DNA from: Cytidiella melzeri
Lineage: Eukaryota > Basidiomycota > Agaricomycetes > Polyporales > Irpicaceae
NCBI GenBank assembly: GCA_022592445.1
Contig: JABYQR010000133.1
Location: forward strand, 1 to 64,000
Direction: 5' to 3'
Length of the DNA stretch: 64,000 nucleotides
Position numbers and translations under genes: made by a program. Shown here one piece after another: positions 53,001-62,077 of this stretch (position 1 is the stretch's first letter; each line of letters starts with the position of its first letter). Under the pieces are notes generated by a model. The model was not told where the DNA came from and made no database searches. It worked only from the letters and a program-made list of their open reading frames with translations.

Positions 53001-54902
53001 ATTTTCTTGTTCAACCTCCAGTACCATGTCGCCAGCGAGTTTGAGACTTATTTGCTCTGAGTTTGCGACAGTAAGTAAGATAGTCGGTACAGAGTGAACG
53101 TTGAAAAGTAAGTCACGATATGGTGTACAGTGTATAGTAGCACCAGTATCGATGACATGAACGCACTTGTCAGATGACGAAGTTGCGAACAGTGGAAGTA
53201 AAGTAGAAGAAATGGTACGAGTACTTACGTGCATCGTCACGTCCGAGTTAGAAAGAGACTTCACCCACGCGCTTGGGTGAGGGTTCTCGAGGACCTCTTC
53301 GTCCGAGTCAGCAGCAGCAGTGACGTTGGCCATGAAGCCAGTAGCAGTGGAAGAGCCGGCAGCGGCGGACTCTTTCTTCTTGCCTTGAGCGGCGGCGGCA
53401 GTGGACTTGCGAGTGATGCCCTTCTTTTTCATCGCAGCTTTGGACTTCTCAGTCCAGGGCAGAGGGCAAGTCGGCGTCATGTGGCCAGGCTGACCACAGT
53501 TGAAGCAGTTGCCCTGACCAGAAGTGGAGGGCTTGCTCGACGAGTAGGGAGCTGCGGCCGCGCGAGCAGTAGTGGTGGTTTTGGTCGAGCGTTCGACCGC
53601 GGCCTTGCCCTTGGCGTGCGAAGCCGAAGGAGCGTGAGCTTTGTCCTTAGGGACGAAAGTGGTAGGCCCCTTGGACTCGGAAGTCTTTGGGGGGTGCGTG
53701 AGTCGCCAGTTGGTGAACTTGCGACGAAGCTCAGCGATGAGCGCGTTAGGCCTGTACCGGAACTTCTCTCCAGCTGGAGTAGAAGAACGCACGCCGACCT
53801 CGTAGTTCTGACGTGTGGCGGCGTAGGCAGGAGGGATGATCCCGACGATAGCAGCGTAAAAGATGTGGTCGGGGATGTCGACGCCAGCAGCGATAAGCTT
53901 GCTGCGGATGTTAGTGGCATCGTCAAGCAGCTTGTCCATCTCATAGATTGGACGACGAAGGTGGAAGAGCTGGTAAATCTCGTTTGCGTCAGACACGGTT
54001 GTCTTCGGATCATAACGTTCACGCAGCTTATCCATGAGTACGTGGGGCTTGTACTCATTGAGGTAGTTGGCCATTACCGAGTCAGAAATATGACCGGTCA
54101 GGACGTTGAAGACAGCCCGCGTAACCTCTTGAGGAACGGTCAGGCCACCTCGGAGTGTGTGAAACTCCAGTATAGTGGACATAGCGGTCTCGACGCGGAA
54201 CTTCCACATCGGCCAAGTCTCAGCCCCAGTAAGTTTGCCAACATCAGAGAAGGCTTTGTTGATGTCGCTGAGCGACATAGTGAAGTTGTTGTCGTGGCCA
54301 GGTGGCACAGACAGAAGTTGTGACACTTCGCGTGTCGACCTAGTGCCTATGGAGCTAGGCGGAGGAGGAGGCGGCGAGCCACCAGGAGAGCTGCCCGGAG
54401 GAGGGGGAGTTGTCGGACGGCGAGCAGGACGCTTCTCACGTCGACGACGAGGCCTCTCATCCTCATCCATACGGTCGTCATCACTGTCATCATGTCCTCC
54501 ATGAGGGTGACGACGACGATCGTCCTCGCGAAGAGTGTCGAAGGGGGTGCGACGGCGATCAGTAGGAGGAGCAGAGACATGACGAGCACCTGGGATCGCC
54601 TCACGATCCTCAGAGCTAGAAGAGTGGTTGTCGTTGTGACTGGGTTGGGGTTCGACGTTAGGGACATTGGAGTTGGATGGTCCAGCTGAGGGAGCATCGG
54701 TTTTTGTGATAGTAGTGGCAGACATCGAGGGAGGAGGTGTAGTAGGAGCAGGAGAGGGAGTAGGAGTGAAGATGGGAGTTGTCCTGCGAGTGGTGGTTGT
54801 TCTTTGGCGGGGTTGAGCTCTAGTACCCCTGAGGAAGTTGGTTTGGTGACGCTCTCTAGTGGAGCGACGAAGTTGAGCTTGATCAGCGAGATCAGAGCTC
54901 AT
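50067..54902 (-). CDS. Copia-4 Gag-Pol polyprotein (1611 aa)
   Basis: ATG 54902. The first ~210 residues are an Arg/Pro/Ser/Thr-rich disordered extension (RRSTRERHQTNF, then poly-Pro and Asp/Arg blocks), unusual for copia. Then Gag (KLTGAETWPMWKFRVETAM, ~222-240), a CCHC knuckle CFNCGQPGHMTPTC (466-479), protease DTG (585-587), integrase D784, D848 and E884 (35-residue gap), RT with KSRLVAQGYSQRDG, KSAYLYGN and HVDD at 1288-1291 (His for the usual Tyr of YVDD; the Asp pair is kept), and RNase H (YADSDG, SVTEAELYALAHA, YTDSASTL, RTKHFNIRKNF). No break. The stop TGA lies just before the purine tract. Confidence 0.93.
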   Translation of the reverse strand: MSSDLADQAQLRRSTRERHQTNFLRGTRAQPRQRTTTTRRTTPIFTPTPSPAPTTPPPSMSATTITKTDAPSAGPSNSNVPNVEPQPSHNDNHSSSSEDREAIPGARHVSAPPTDRRRTPFDTLREDDRRRHPHGGHDDSDDDRMDEDERPRRRREKRPARRPTTPPPPGSSPGGSPPPPPPSSIGTRSTREVSQLLSVPPGHDNNFTMSLSDINKAFSDVGKLTGAETWPMWKFRVETAMSTILEFHTLRGGLTVPQEVTRAVFNVLTGHISDSVMANYLNEYKPHVLMDKLRERYDPKTTVSDANEIYQLFHLRRPIYEMDKLLDDATNIRSKLIAAGVDIPDHIFYAAIVGIIPPAYAATRQNYEVGVRSSTPAGEKFRYRPNALIAELRRKFTNWRLTHPPKTSESKGPTTFVPKDKAHAPSASHAKGKAAVERSTKTTTTARAAAAPYSSSKPSTSGQGNCFNCGQPGHMTPTCPLPWTEKSKAAMKKKGITRKSTAAAAQGKKKESAAAGSSTATGFMANVTAAADSDEEVLENPHPSAWVKSLSNSDVTMHVSTRTISSTLLPLFATSSSDKCVHVIDTGATIHCTPYRDLLFNVHSVPTILLTVANSEQISLKLAGDMVLEVEQENGTHNQLMLKNVYYNSQLPFTLISVSKLDADYRFTFFSNTCTIYDSNASCVAVIRKIHDLYSLNSTRVTSLASVHKSGITMLELHKKLGHISYFQINKLLETSKLIITTHITDRTETPCEDCILNNIHRTPVPKARTSPLATSFGDHFHIDIFGPLPTASITGHYLYWLTIVDDSTRWLTLAPLKTKDDAFTQWVIFSTELLTQYNIRVKILQSDNNGVFTGANMTNYLKSQGTIPRLTVHDTPAQNGVAERTHQTIMNLVRVNLHTAALPNRLWWYAALHAVYLYNRTPRAPLQYKTPYFKRYGTEANLDALQKFGQPCIVYDKYRTNKLAPKGKRAVWIGFAEYSKGHYVYFGTRVGVERNLQFVDSTAQIEGEKEPNIEQPTLEKQLQLEENPHVEPMDIDEPDPSGPRRTTREPKPSRKARGLNYDEVDTNIAFYLTEFNAYYAEDVGDPVTYKDVLNHPLKIDWLKSMKTEVDTLEQLGTWEYCIPPPNANITGSRFVYKTKYEHGKVTKLKSRLVAQGYSQRDGIDYYSNDLFAPVARMSSLRFVLTLAASLHFEITQLDIKSAYLYGNIHDNEDLYLRPPPGDLLPNLPPGWVLKLRKTIYGLKQAGRRWYKVLCDILFALGLKRCEFDNAVFYLYRGDKLILLLAVHVDDITLGTITTTVAEKFEIALRQHVELTNGGTIHWMLGMEVAYDKAAGIIKLRQRDYILNILKRYNFDHEHSRRTPMVHEHNLAPRAVTEPRQDADAITHYMSLVGGLRYVADSTRPDIAYCTGQLARYLSDPAKEHYAAAKQCYLYLKGTCDYWLVLGNQANPTSTSLVGYADSDGMTTYGNKPIMGYTFTYNDSLISWSSKRGSLVTLSVTEAELYALAHASTEAIYLKSLIDEILNCTMDPVKLYTDSASTLAIVRSPEEQHSQRTKHFNIRKNFISDRVTKGYITVHHVPSADQRADTLTKALPLEKLKHFNELLHVQA

Positions 54903-54953
54903 AAACAGAGAGGAGTAGGTGTAAAAGTGAAGTAGAGTGAAGATATGAGCTTA

Positions 54954-54969
54954 GGCGGGGCTCATAACC
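54954..54969 (-). promoter_or_regulatory. Copia-4 primer-binding site (half initiator tRNA-Met)
   Basis: On the minus strand GGTTATGAGCCCCGCC abuts the 5' LTR. Identical to the Copia-2 and Copia-5 sites although the proteins belong to a different family. Confidence 0.8.
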
Positions 54970-55143
54970 TTTTAACAAGGTATCAGGAGAGTTGAGAGCG
55001 TTGAGAGAGCAGACTGAGGTGGTGGTCACACAGAGAGTTGGGGATCAAAAGCGATAGCAGTGCATTGATCAAAGTAAGTCTTATATACGGTAACTACGGC
55101 GCTAAGCGCGCGCTAAGTAGTACGAAGTCAGAATAGTTAAACA
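54970..55143 (-). repeat. Copia-4 5' LTR (174 bp)
   Basis: No difference from 49886-50059 seen by eye. Followed by AAACC and 45 bases of LINE RT. Confidence 0.88.
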
Positions 55144-55148
55144 AAACC

Positions 55149-55193
55149 TTTATGTTCATATTACAAAAATTTTCGCCCGCATAGGGATCATCC
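55149..55193 (+). CDS. LINE ORF2, third piece (15 codons of RT)
   Basis: A 45-base island between Copia-4 and Copia-5. With one copy of AAACC before it and CATCC at its end it reads YVHITKIFARIGI in the ORF2 frame, the strand after FVDD, so the RT domain would be continuous without the insertions. Confidence 0.8.
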
Positions 55194-55496
55194 TAATGAC
55201 GAGTTGAGAGAACGTAGTCACTTAGGCAAGGGTGGATGCGCTGTCGTAAACCCACTGCAGACTGTAGGGACCTAGTACACACGGAGACGAGTTAATCCAG
55301 GTGCGAAGATGAGAGCACAATGGAGGAGTAGAGAACCAGGGTGAAAGGGTTATATACTACAAGGAAGCTGGCAACGAGGCAGTGTCCGCGTGATGAAACA
55401 AAAGATGTGATCATACTACAAAGGAGTCATGAGACAGGAGACAAAAGAGTGTCTGATAGGGGCGAAGTCCATGAGTAGCGCCGCAAAAGTCCATTA
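55194..55496 (-). repeat. Copia-5 3' LTR (303 bp)
   Basis: On the plus strand TAATGACGAG...AAGTCCATTA. Terminal TAATG/CATTA inverted repeats as in Copia-2. In the sense direction its first three bases are the polyprotein stop codon. Confidence 0.9.
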
Positions 55497-58400
55497 CTCC
55501 CCCTCGGCGAGACGATACTGGACGAGTCCAAGAGCCTTGCAATGTCGAGCGTGAACATCATGAGGAAGTGGCTTCGTAAAGATGTCAGCAGGATTACCGG
55601 TTCCAGGGATTCGAATCAGTTCGACGAGGCCTTCGTTGAAGCATTCGTGTACTGCGTGCGCCTTGACTCGGGTATGTTTTGAGCGGTGTTTGACATTTGG
55701 AGATTTTGAAGCATCGACAGCACTCTTGTTGTCGCAATAAAGCGTGATAGGAAGGTTGAGAGGGATGTCGATTTGGTCTGCCAAGTCATTCAGCCATTTG
55801 AGTTGTTCGCAGGCTTCGTGTGCTGCGTAGTACTCAGAGTCGAAGGTGGATTTGGCAACGGACTGCTGCTTGCGAGATGACCAGCATACAGCTCCATTGC
55901 CGAGGAAGAAGGCCCAGCCTGAGGTTGAGAGAGAGTTGTCGGTGTCGCTGGCAAAATCAGCGTCGGTGTATCCAACAAGTTGATCTTCTCGAGTGTCACT
56001 GTGGCCTAGACAGAGTCGGAGGGAGGATGTGCCACGGAGGTAGCGAAGGACGTGTTTTGCAGCCTTGAGATGAGACTGCGTGGGGTTTGACTGATATTGA
56101 CAAAGTCGAGCGACTGCAAAGGCAATATCAGGGCGAGTACCGAGCATGGCATACATAAGGGAGCCAAGAAGACTGCGGTATTCATGAATGAGTTTTGGAT
56201 CGCATTGTGAAGGATCCTCTTCGTTCTTCTCCAACTTGATACCTGTTGGGAGAGGTGTTGACGCAGGATTTGTGTCCTCGTGTCCGAAGCGCTTGAGAAC
56301 ATTGTTGATGTATACCTCCTGGTCCAGGTATATGCGGCGGCTCCCCCTATCCCTAGTGACGCGGATAGCGAGATAGTGCTTGAGTTCCCCCAAGTCCTTG
56401 AGTTCGAAGTGCGAGCGGAGCGCGGTCTTCGTTTCCTTCAGCAGAGCGATGCTGTTGCCCATCATGGTAAGATCGTCGACGTAAACAACGAGAATTTCGA
56501 GGTCTCCCCCTCGTCGACGAACAAAAATAGAGACGTCACCAGTGTCATGACAGATGAATCCAAGTTGTTCGAGGCATGCCTTTAGCGTGAGGAACCATTG
56601 GCGTCCTGCTTGCTTGAGGCCATAGATTGCTTTCCGAAGGCGACATACTTTGCCTTCGGCCACCACGAAGCCTTCAGGTTGCTCCATATAAACCTCCTCA
56701 TCCAAAGATCCGTTCAAATACGCCTGATGGAAGTCGATTTGGTGGATTTCCCAGTCTAGAGTGGCTGCCAGGGCGACGAGATATCGCCAAGATTCCAGAC
56801 GGGCGACGGGAGCGAAGGTGTCTTCGTAGTCGATGCCTTGAATTTGCTCAAATCCTTTAGCTACCAGCCGTGCCTTGTAACGGTCAACATTGCCGTCCTT
56901 GTCGAGTTTGAGCTTGTATACCCATTTACTCTTGATCGCCTTGCGACCTTGAGGTAAATCGACGAGGTCCCACGTTCCTGAGTCCTGGAGACCTTTGAAT
57001 TCAGTCTCCATTGCCGCGTACCAGTCATCCTTGTCCTCAGAACCCATAGCCTGTCTGTATGAACGAGGCTCCCCCTGAGGTGTTACAGCTGCCGCTAGGA
57101 CTAAGTCAGCTTCGTCTGCGAGGACTGCTGCTGCTCGGTTTTTGCGGTTGTAAGGGAGCTTGTTGCCTCGAGATTGTGTAGCCCGTTGAACATCATCCTC
57201 ACCTGCTGCCTGCCAGATGGAATCCAGTCGCTTCTGTTCGCGCGTAGTGCGGCGGGGAAGCTGATGAGCAGGATTCGATATGGGCAGATAGTCGTGTGCT
57301 GAGGGACGATTGGGATTTGGTTCAACTTTGGGTGATTCTACAACTCGAGACGACGAAGGGGTTGGGCTGGACGGTGAGGATGAGAATTCAGTCTTCGGCG
57401 TGAAGAACTGATCTGGTGCCTTTCCTTTGCCCTGCGAGATGCTAGGGTATGGTGAAGGTGTGGCTGGCGTGGATGGTCGAGGAGTGGAAGAGGGGCGCGG
57501 TATCTGTGACGGCATCTGCGAGGATGGTGTCCGTTCCATACGAACGTCCGTAGATGGTGCGCTGAGAGGAGGCAGTTGCTGAGTGGTAGGCACATGTGGC
57601 GTGATAGTAGCCGGCTGCTGAGAGGGCGTGTGAAAGGATGGAGTTTCAAGTTCGAAGTAAGTGGGTGGTGTAGGTTGAGGTGCGCTCAAACGCGGGGGTG
57701 TAGGGTTAGGACGGTTAGGAAAGACTGTTTCGTCGAATACTACGTCTGTACTCGCAACAATCTTATGGGTATGTTTGTCCCAGAGGCGGTAACCTTTAGA
57801 ACCCGCTTCATACCCAACAAAGACAAGAGGTTGAGCGTTAGGCTCCAACTTCCGTCGATGATCCTTGTGGATGAGGCGATAGGCCAGGCAGCCAAACACA
57901 CGGAAGTAGGATACATCCGGTGGTGCGCCTGTGAGTTTCTCGTATGGTGTCCTCCAGTTCAAGGACTTCTTAGGAGCCCGATTACGAACGTGCACAGCTG
58001 TCTTCACAGCTTCCTCCCAGAATCCCTTGGACAACCCTGCAGCATGGAGCATGGCTTTCGCAGATTCGACAATCGTACGGTTGTAGCGCTCAGCTTTGCC
58101 ATTCTGTTGGGGCGTGTCAGGGGTTGTGTGTTGGTGGATTATACCAAGATCCTTCAGCCGTTGAATGAATCTCTTCGACTGGTATTCTCCCCCCCTGTCG
58201 GAGCGGAGGATCTTGATGTCGCAACCAAACTGTGTCTTGACCATAGCGCGGAAGTCCTCGAACCTCTGTTCTTGCTTGTCTTTGTGTTTAAGAAAGTACA
58301 CCCAGACGTCGTCGGTGCAGTCATCGATGTACGTGAGCATGTACAGATTTCCGCCGTTGATAGACGCGGTCTGCATGGGACCGGCAAGATCAGTGTGAAT

Positions 58401-59954
58401 GAGGTCGAATGGTCGAGATGCACGAGGAGTGGAGGATGGAGGGAAGGGTCGCCTATGCTGCTTTCCCAAAGCACAGCCCTCGCAGACGTGTTCGGAACGA
58501 GGGGCCTCGCTGAGAGCCAGTCCCTTGACAGGAGAGTCTTCAGAACGTAGCTTTTGAAGGGCTTCAAAGTTGAGATGACCGAAGCGTTGGTGAACAAGGT
58601 CAATGGGAGCAGTGGCAGAGTGCGTGGAGGAGGCGACGTTTGGAGTTGAAATGGTGAGTTCCAACCAATACTGGCCGCCCCTGAGAGAACCTAAGCCGTA
58701 GATCTTGTTTTCTTTATAGATCCGAGCTCCCCCGTCTGAAAAGACAGTGGAGAATCCCTTGGAATCAAGGCAGGAGATAGCAATCATGCGTTCAGCGATG
58801 CTCGGGCAGTACAAGACGTTGTCAAGCTGCACTGTGAGCTGCCTTCCGTCGACGGTTGTGGTGCCAGACACGCGACCTGAACCAAGTGTAGACATCGTAG
58901 TCTTAGACGAGTTTGCCAGCGTAGCGAAGTGCGGCGTAGCAAATGCCTTGTACTCAGTGAAGTCGTTGATGTCGTTGGTAATGTGTTTCGTGCAGCCGGA
59001 ATCAAGCATCCATGGCGTAGAGCCAGCGGTGTACCAGTAAACAGCGGCGTTGGAGGCTTTGGACTCGGGGTCCTCAGCAGAAACTACATGTACAGCGGCG
59101 GAACCATTCGACGTAGAACCAGACGACTCCTTCCCCTTTCCTTTCTCCTTCTCCTCCTTGATGCCCTTGGAGGCAGCAGCCTTCTTCCTACACTCCCCCT
59201 CAACGTGACCCGTGTACCCACAGAAGTTGCACTTCTTCTTCTTCTTCTTGTTGGCGTTCGAAGCCGAAGAAGCCTGCTTGCCTGCCCGGACAGCAGAGAC
59301 GTCTGACGATCCCTTGCGCGAAGCCTCGTCGATGAGGCGCGAGCGGATGTCGTCGTACTTGAGGTCCTTGGGGGCGGTGACAGCGAGGATGGGTTCGACA
59401 ATGTTGCCGAAGGAATCAGGGATGACCGAGAGGAGGCCGAAGATCTTGAGCAGCTCCTTGTTGTCGAGGATGCCAGAGTCACTGACCTCCTTCCATAAGC
59501 GACCACGTTCCTCAATCTGCTCAACGAACGGGCGAGAGCCATCCATCTGAGAGAGGAAGTACTGCTTGAATTTGAGGAAGGCGGAGAGAGTGGTAGTGGC
59601 AGAGTAGTTGGCATGCAAGGTGGCGTAGATCTCGGCAGCAGTTTTGGTCTCGGTATCGACGAGGTGGTGGAGTGTGGGGTCAACGGTGTTCAACAGGACG
59701 AGAGAAACGTTTGCGTCAGCAATCTCCCATTTTTCGTAGTCGGCGTCCTTAGCATCTGGCTTAGTGAGGGTGCCGTCGATGAGGGACAGGGACTTGGTGA
59801 CGCGAAGGTACTGCTTGATGACAGCGTTCCATGTCTTCCAGTTGGAAGCACCAGTCAACTTGGCGATCGATTCAATCTTGATGAGAGGAGGTGCCGTGGT
59901 AGAGGCAAAAGAGGAGTTGGCCGCAGAGGGACCAGCAGAGGCGGAGGTAGCCAT
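55494..59954 (-). CDS. Copia-5 Gag-Pol polyprotein (1486 aa)
   Basis: Same length and domain order as the Copia-2 protein: zinc knuckle 242-255, protease DSG 318-320, integrase D522/D586/E622, YVDD 1158-1161 and RNase H from ~1326. Only scattered substitutions are seen (for example MATSAS for MSTSAS, HQHTTPD for HQRTTPD, GTGNPAD for GTDNPAD near the end). No stop or frameshift, so both copies could encode active enzymes. The stop TAA comes from the LTR. Confidence 0.95.
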   Translation of the reverse strand: MATSASAGPSAANSSFASTTAPPLIKIESIAKLTGASNWKTWNAVIKQYLRVTKSLSLIDGTLTKPDAKDADYEKWEIADANVSLVLLNTVDPTLHHLVDTETKTAAEIYATLHANYSATTTLSAFLKFKQYFLSQMDGSRPFVEQIEERGRLWKEVSDSGILDNKELLKIFGLLSVIPDSFGNIVEPILAVTAPKDLKYDDIRSRLIDEASRKGSSDVSAVRAGKQASSASNANKKKKKKCNFCGYTGHVEGECRKKAAASKGIKEEKEKGKGKESSGSTSNGSAAVHVVSAEDPESKASNAAVYWYTAGSTPWMLDSGCTKHITNDINDFTEYKAFATPHFATLANSSKTTMSTLGSGRVSGTTTVDGRQLTVQLDNVLYCPSIAERMIAISCLDSKGFSTVFSDGGARIYKENKIYGLGSLRGGQYWLELTISTPNVASSTHSATAPIDLVHQRFGHLNFEALQKLRSEDSPVKGLALSEAPRSEHVCEGCALGKQHRRPFPPSSTPRASRPFDLIHTDLAGPMQTASINGGNLYMLTYIDDCTDDVWVYFLKHKDKQEQRFEDFRAMVKTQFGCDIKILRSDRGGEYQSKRFIQRLKDLGIIHQHTTPDTPQQNGKAERYNRTIVESAKAMLHAAGLSKGFWEEAVKTAVHVRNRAPKKSLNWRTPYEKLTGAPPDVSYFRVFGCLAYRLIHKDHRRKLEPNAQPLVFVGYEAGSKGYRLWDKHTHKIVASTDVVFDETVFPNRPNPTPPRLSAPQPTPPTYFELETPSFHTPSQQPATITPHVPTTQQLPPLSAPSTDVRMERTPSSQMPSQIPRPSSTPRPSTPATPSPYPSISQGKGKAPDQFFTPKTEFSSSPSSPTPSSSRVVESPKVEPNPNRPSAHDYLPISNPAHQLPRRTTREQKRLDSIWQAAGEDDVQRATQSRGNKLPYNRKNRAAAVLADEADLVLAAAVTPQGEPRSYRQAMGSEDKDDWYAAMETEFKGLQDSGTWDLVDLPQGRKAIKSKWVYKLKLDKDGNVDRYKARLVAKGFEQIQGIDYEDTFAPVARLESWRYLVALAATLDWEIHQIDFHQAYLNGSLDEEVYMEQPEGFVVAEGKVCRLRKAIYGLKQAGRQWFLTLKACLEQLGFICHDTGDVSIFVRRRGGDLEILVVYVDDLTMMGNSIALLKETKTALRSHFELKDLGELKHYLAIRVTRDRGSRRIYLDQEVYINNVLKRFGHEDTNPASTPLPTGIKLEKNEEDPSQCDPKLIHEYRSLLGSLMYAMLGTRPDIAFAVARLCQYQSNPTQSHLKAAKHVLRYLRGTSSLRLCLGHSDTREDQLVGYTDADFASDTDNSLSTSGWAFFLGNGAVCWSSRKQQSVAKSTFDSEYYAAHEACEQLKWLNDLADQIDIPLNLPITLYCDNKSAVDASKSPNVKHRSKHTRVKAHAVHECFNEGLVELIRIPGTGNPADIFTKPLPHDVHARHCKALGLVQYRLAEGE

Positions 59955-60059
59955 GATCAGGGATATGGATGTGGACCTGGATATGCGTGTGTGGACGTAT
60001 AGGAGCGAATGTGCTAGATGAGCACAGAGCAGGTGAACAGTGTGTGGAGATTAGAGCTA

Positions 60060-60075
60060 GGCGGGGCTCATAACC
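60060..60075 (-). promoter_or_regulatory. Copia-5 primer-binding site (half initiator tRNA-Met)
   Basis: GGTTATGAGCCCCGCC on the minus strand, adjoining the 5' LTR. Confidence 0.8.
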
Positions 60076-60378
60076 TAATGACGAGTTGAGAGAACGTAGT
60101 CACTTAGGCAAGGGTGGATGCGCTGTCGTAAACCCACTGCAGACTGTAGGGACCTAGTACACACGGAGACGAGTTAATCCAGGTGCGAAGATGAGAGCAC
60201 AATGGAGGAGTAGAGAACCAGGGTGAAAGGGTTATATACTACAAGGAAGCTGGCAACGAGGCAGTGTCCGCGTGATGAAACAAAAGATGCGATCATACTA
60301 CAAAGGAGTCATGAGACAGGAGACAAAAGAGTGTCTGATAGGGGCGAAGTCCATGAGTAGCGCCGCAAAAGTCCATTA
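60076..60378 (-). repeat. Copia-5 5' LTR (303 bp)
   Basis: Same length as the 3' LTR. Followed by CATCC and the last LINE ORF2 piece. Confidence 0.9.
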
Positions 60379-60383
60379 CATCC

Positions 60384-62077
60384 TTGAATTAGATAAACTC
60401 GAACTCGCCCATTTCCCACTTCCTAGATACAACGGGCCCTTACCTTCCCTCTCCGTATCCATCGACAACTCCTCCGTAACTCTCTCCCCCAAACATATAT
60501 GGCGGTACCTCGGTTTCTTCTTTGATTCCCAACTCAACTTCAAGTACCACGTTCGATTTTACGCCACAAAGGCCCTTAGCACCGTTCGAGGATACCCCAT
60601 GCTGGGGAACTCCAACCGCGGCCTTGCTCCGGCACAAAAGCGCCTCTTATACATCTCATGTGTTCGTCCCATCCTTACATATGGCTTCCGCCTCTGGTTC
60701 AACCCCCGCAAACCTCAAAAAGCCCTCATCGCGTCCCTCTCGCAAGCCCAGTCAGCCGCCGCAAGGTGGATACTGGGCGCCTTCCGCACTTCTCCCACTG
60801 GTGGGATGGAAATTCTCGCCGGCCTTCTCCCAATCCGCCTCCACCTCAGAAAGTTATTCGACACATCCATCCTCCGCACACAATGTCTTCCCCCAAGTCA
60901 TCTCGTCTCCATCGCCGTCACCCCTAAAGCAAACCGCAACACGTCTCACACCATCGGATTCCCCGTCCATAACGTCCTTCCTCACTCGCACCTTCCCTTA
61001 CAAATTCACCACCAAGCCGCCACACCCGATCTGGAACCTATTAGTCACTCGCACCCCGAACTACAGCCCGGAAACAGAGTAGTAGACATATTTGAGTCGC
61101 GCATTTCTTTTAATCTTAATCACCCTAAAAAGTCCTCTGACGCTTTTAAATCTTGGTTAGAAAACAAACAATCATTCATCAGACACTTATCTGCCTCCCC
61201 TTTAACCACTTTCGCCTTCTCGGACGGGTCAGCACGCACAGGAACTCCGGACGTTGCCGCCGCCGCCTACCGTTTGTACGTTGGAAGGGCTCTCGTTGCC
61301 TCGAGGGCCTTCACATACGCCAATGCCACGTCGTTTGACGCTGAACTATTAGCCCTTGCTGCGTGCATCGCGCGGGGCATCAACACTACCACCACCGACC
61401 TCCACATATTCTGCGACTGCGAGTCCGCCATTACCACCCTCCTCAAGGTCGAACCGCACTCCGCTCAGGCCATATCCATCAGCATCACCAGTCGCCTGCG
61501 CGAATGGTTCTCTCTCAACCCTGCAGCGCACCTTCACATCCATTGGTGCCCAGGACACGTGGGCATCGAACAAAACGAGTCGGTAGACCAGCAAGCACGG
61601 GAAGCACTGGATAACCCGAACCCTATACCTTTCACCTCGGTCGCATGGACCAGGAAACTCGCCAAGACTCGCGCAGTCGCTGCGTGGACGAACATGTGCC
61701 AACAGCCCGCATACCGTGGCCACAACTTCTTAAGCGGACGACGACCGGTCGCTCCTAACACCCACAAGGGCGGAAAGTTCCTCACCCGCTTCAATACCAA
61801 CGCATTGGCCGCTCGAGCAGCTCGAGCCATCCTAAACCACGCACCCACTGGAGAGTACCGATCCCGCTTTTTCCCCACCGAGGCCACCCGATGCGATCAA
61901 TGCAACGTCTTACAGTCGCGCATGCACATCCTCAACCAATGTACTCGGTATCGCCGGCCGCGACGCAACTTTCTAGAGTTCCTCAAGAACTCTGCTGACC
62001 CTGACCCCGCTCTCTATACTTTTCTTCTTGAAAACCCACTTGCATTCACATTCGAACACGCTCCCACCAATATCTAG
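60384..62077 (+). CDS. LINE ORF2, last piece (RT end, RNase H, Cys/His tail)
   Basis: Resumes with LELDKLELAHFPLPRY, the RT strand ending in the sK-E-HF type motif, then YLGFFFDSQLNFKYHV and the thumb (RPILTYGFRLW). RNase H follows (FSDGSARTG, SFDAELLALAACIA, DCESAITTLL, HWCPGHVGIEQNESVDQQA), with acidic catalytic residues in place. The tail has a CX2C...H/C motif (RCDQCNVLQSRMHILNQC), common in fungal Tad/I LINEs. Stop TAG at 62075-62077. Confidence 0.9.

Larger units (their letters stand above)
49886..55143 (-). mobile_element. Copia-4: full-length Ty1/copia element in the LINE RT
   Basis: 174-bp LTRs that look identical, primer-binding site, single polyprotein and a GAAGGGGAG purine tract. 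Target duplication AAACC (49881-49885, 55144-55148). The shortest LTR and probably the youngest insertion in the window. Confidence 0.93.
55194..60378 (-). mobile_element. Copia-5: full-length Ty1/copia element, same family as Copia-2
   Basis: 303-bp LTRs, half-tRNA primer site, one polyprotein. Target duplication CATCC (55189-55193, 60379-60383). The internal region is nearly identical to Copia-2 but on the opposite strand. The LTRs lack the 126-bp duplicated segment of Copia-2. The LTR pair differs at about one position (GATGTGATC versus GATGCGATC). Confidence 0.95.

Noticed and set aside
53229..54323. 364-codon plus-strand frame
   Set aside because: Antisense of the Copia-4 polyprotein. 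Arg/Ser/Leu-rich composition and no domain; the minus frame has all copia motifs.
54954..54969. tRNA-like CTCATAACC sequences as tRNA genes
   Set aside because: Only the anticodon-loop complement is present next to LTRs, with no acceptor, D or T arms. These are primer-binding sites.
57576..58550. 324-codon plus-strand frame
   Set aside because: Antisense of the Copia-5 integrase region. The same frame occurs antisense to Copia-2 in fragments, as expected for a shadow.
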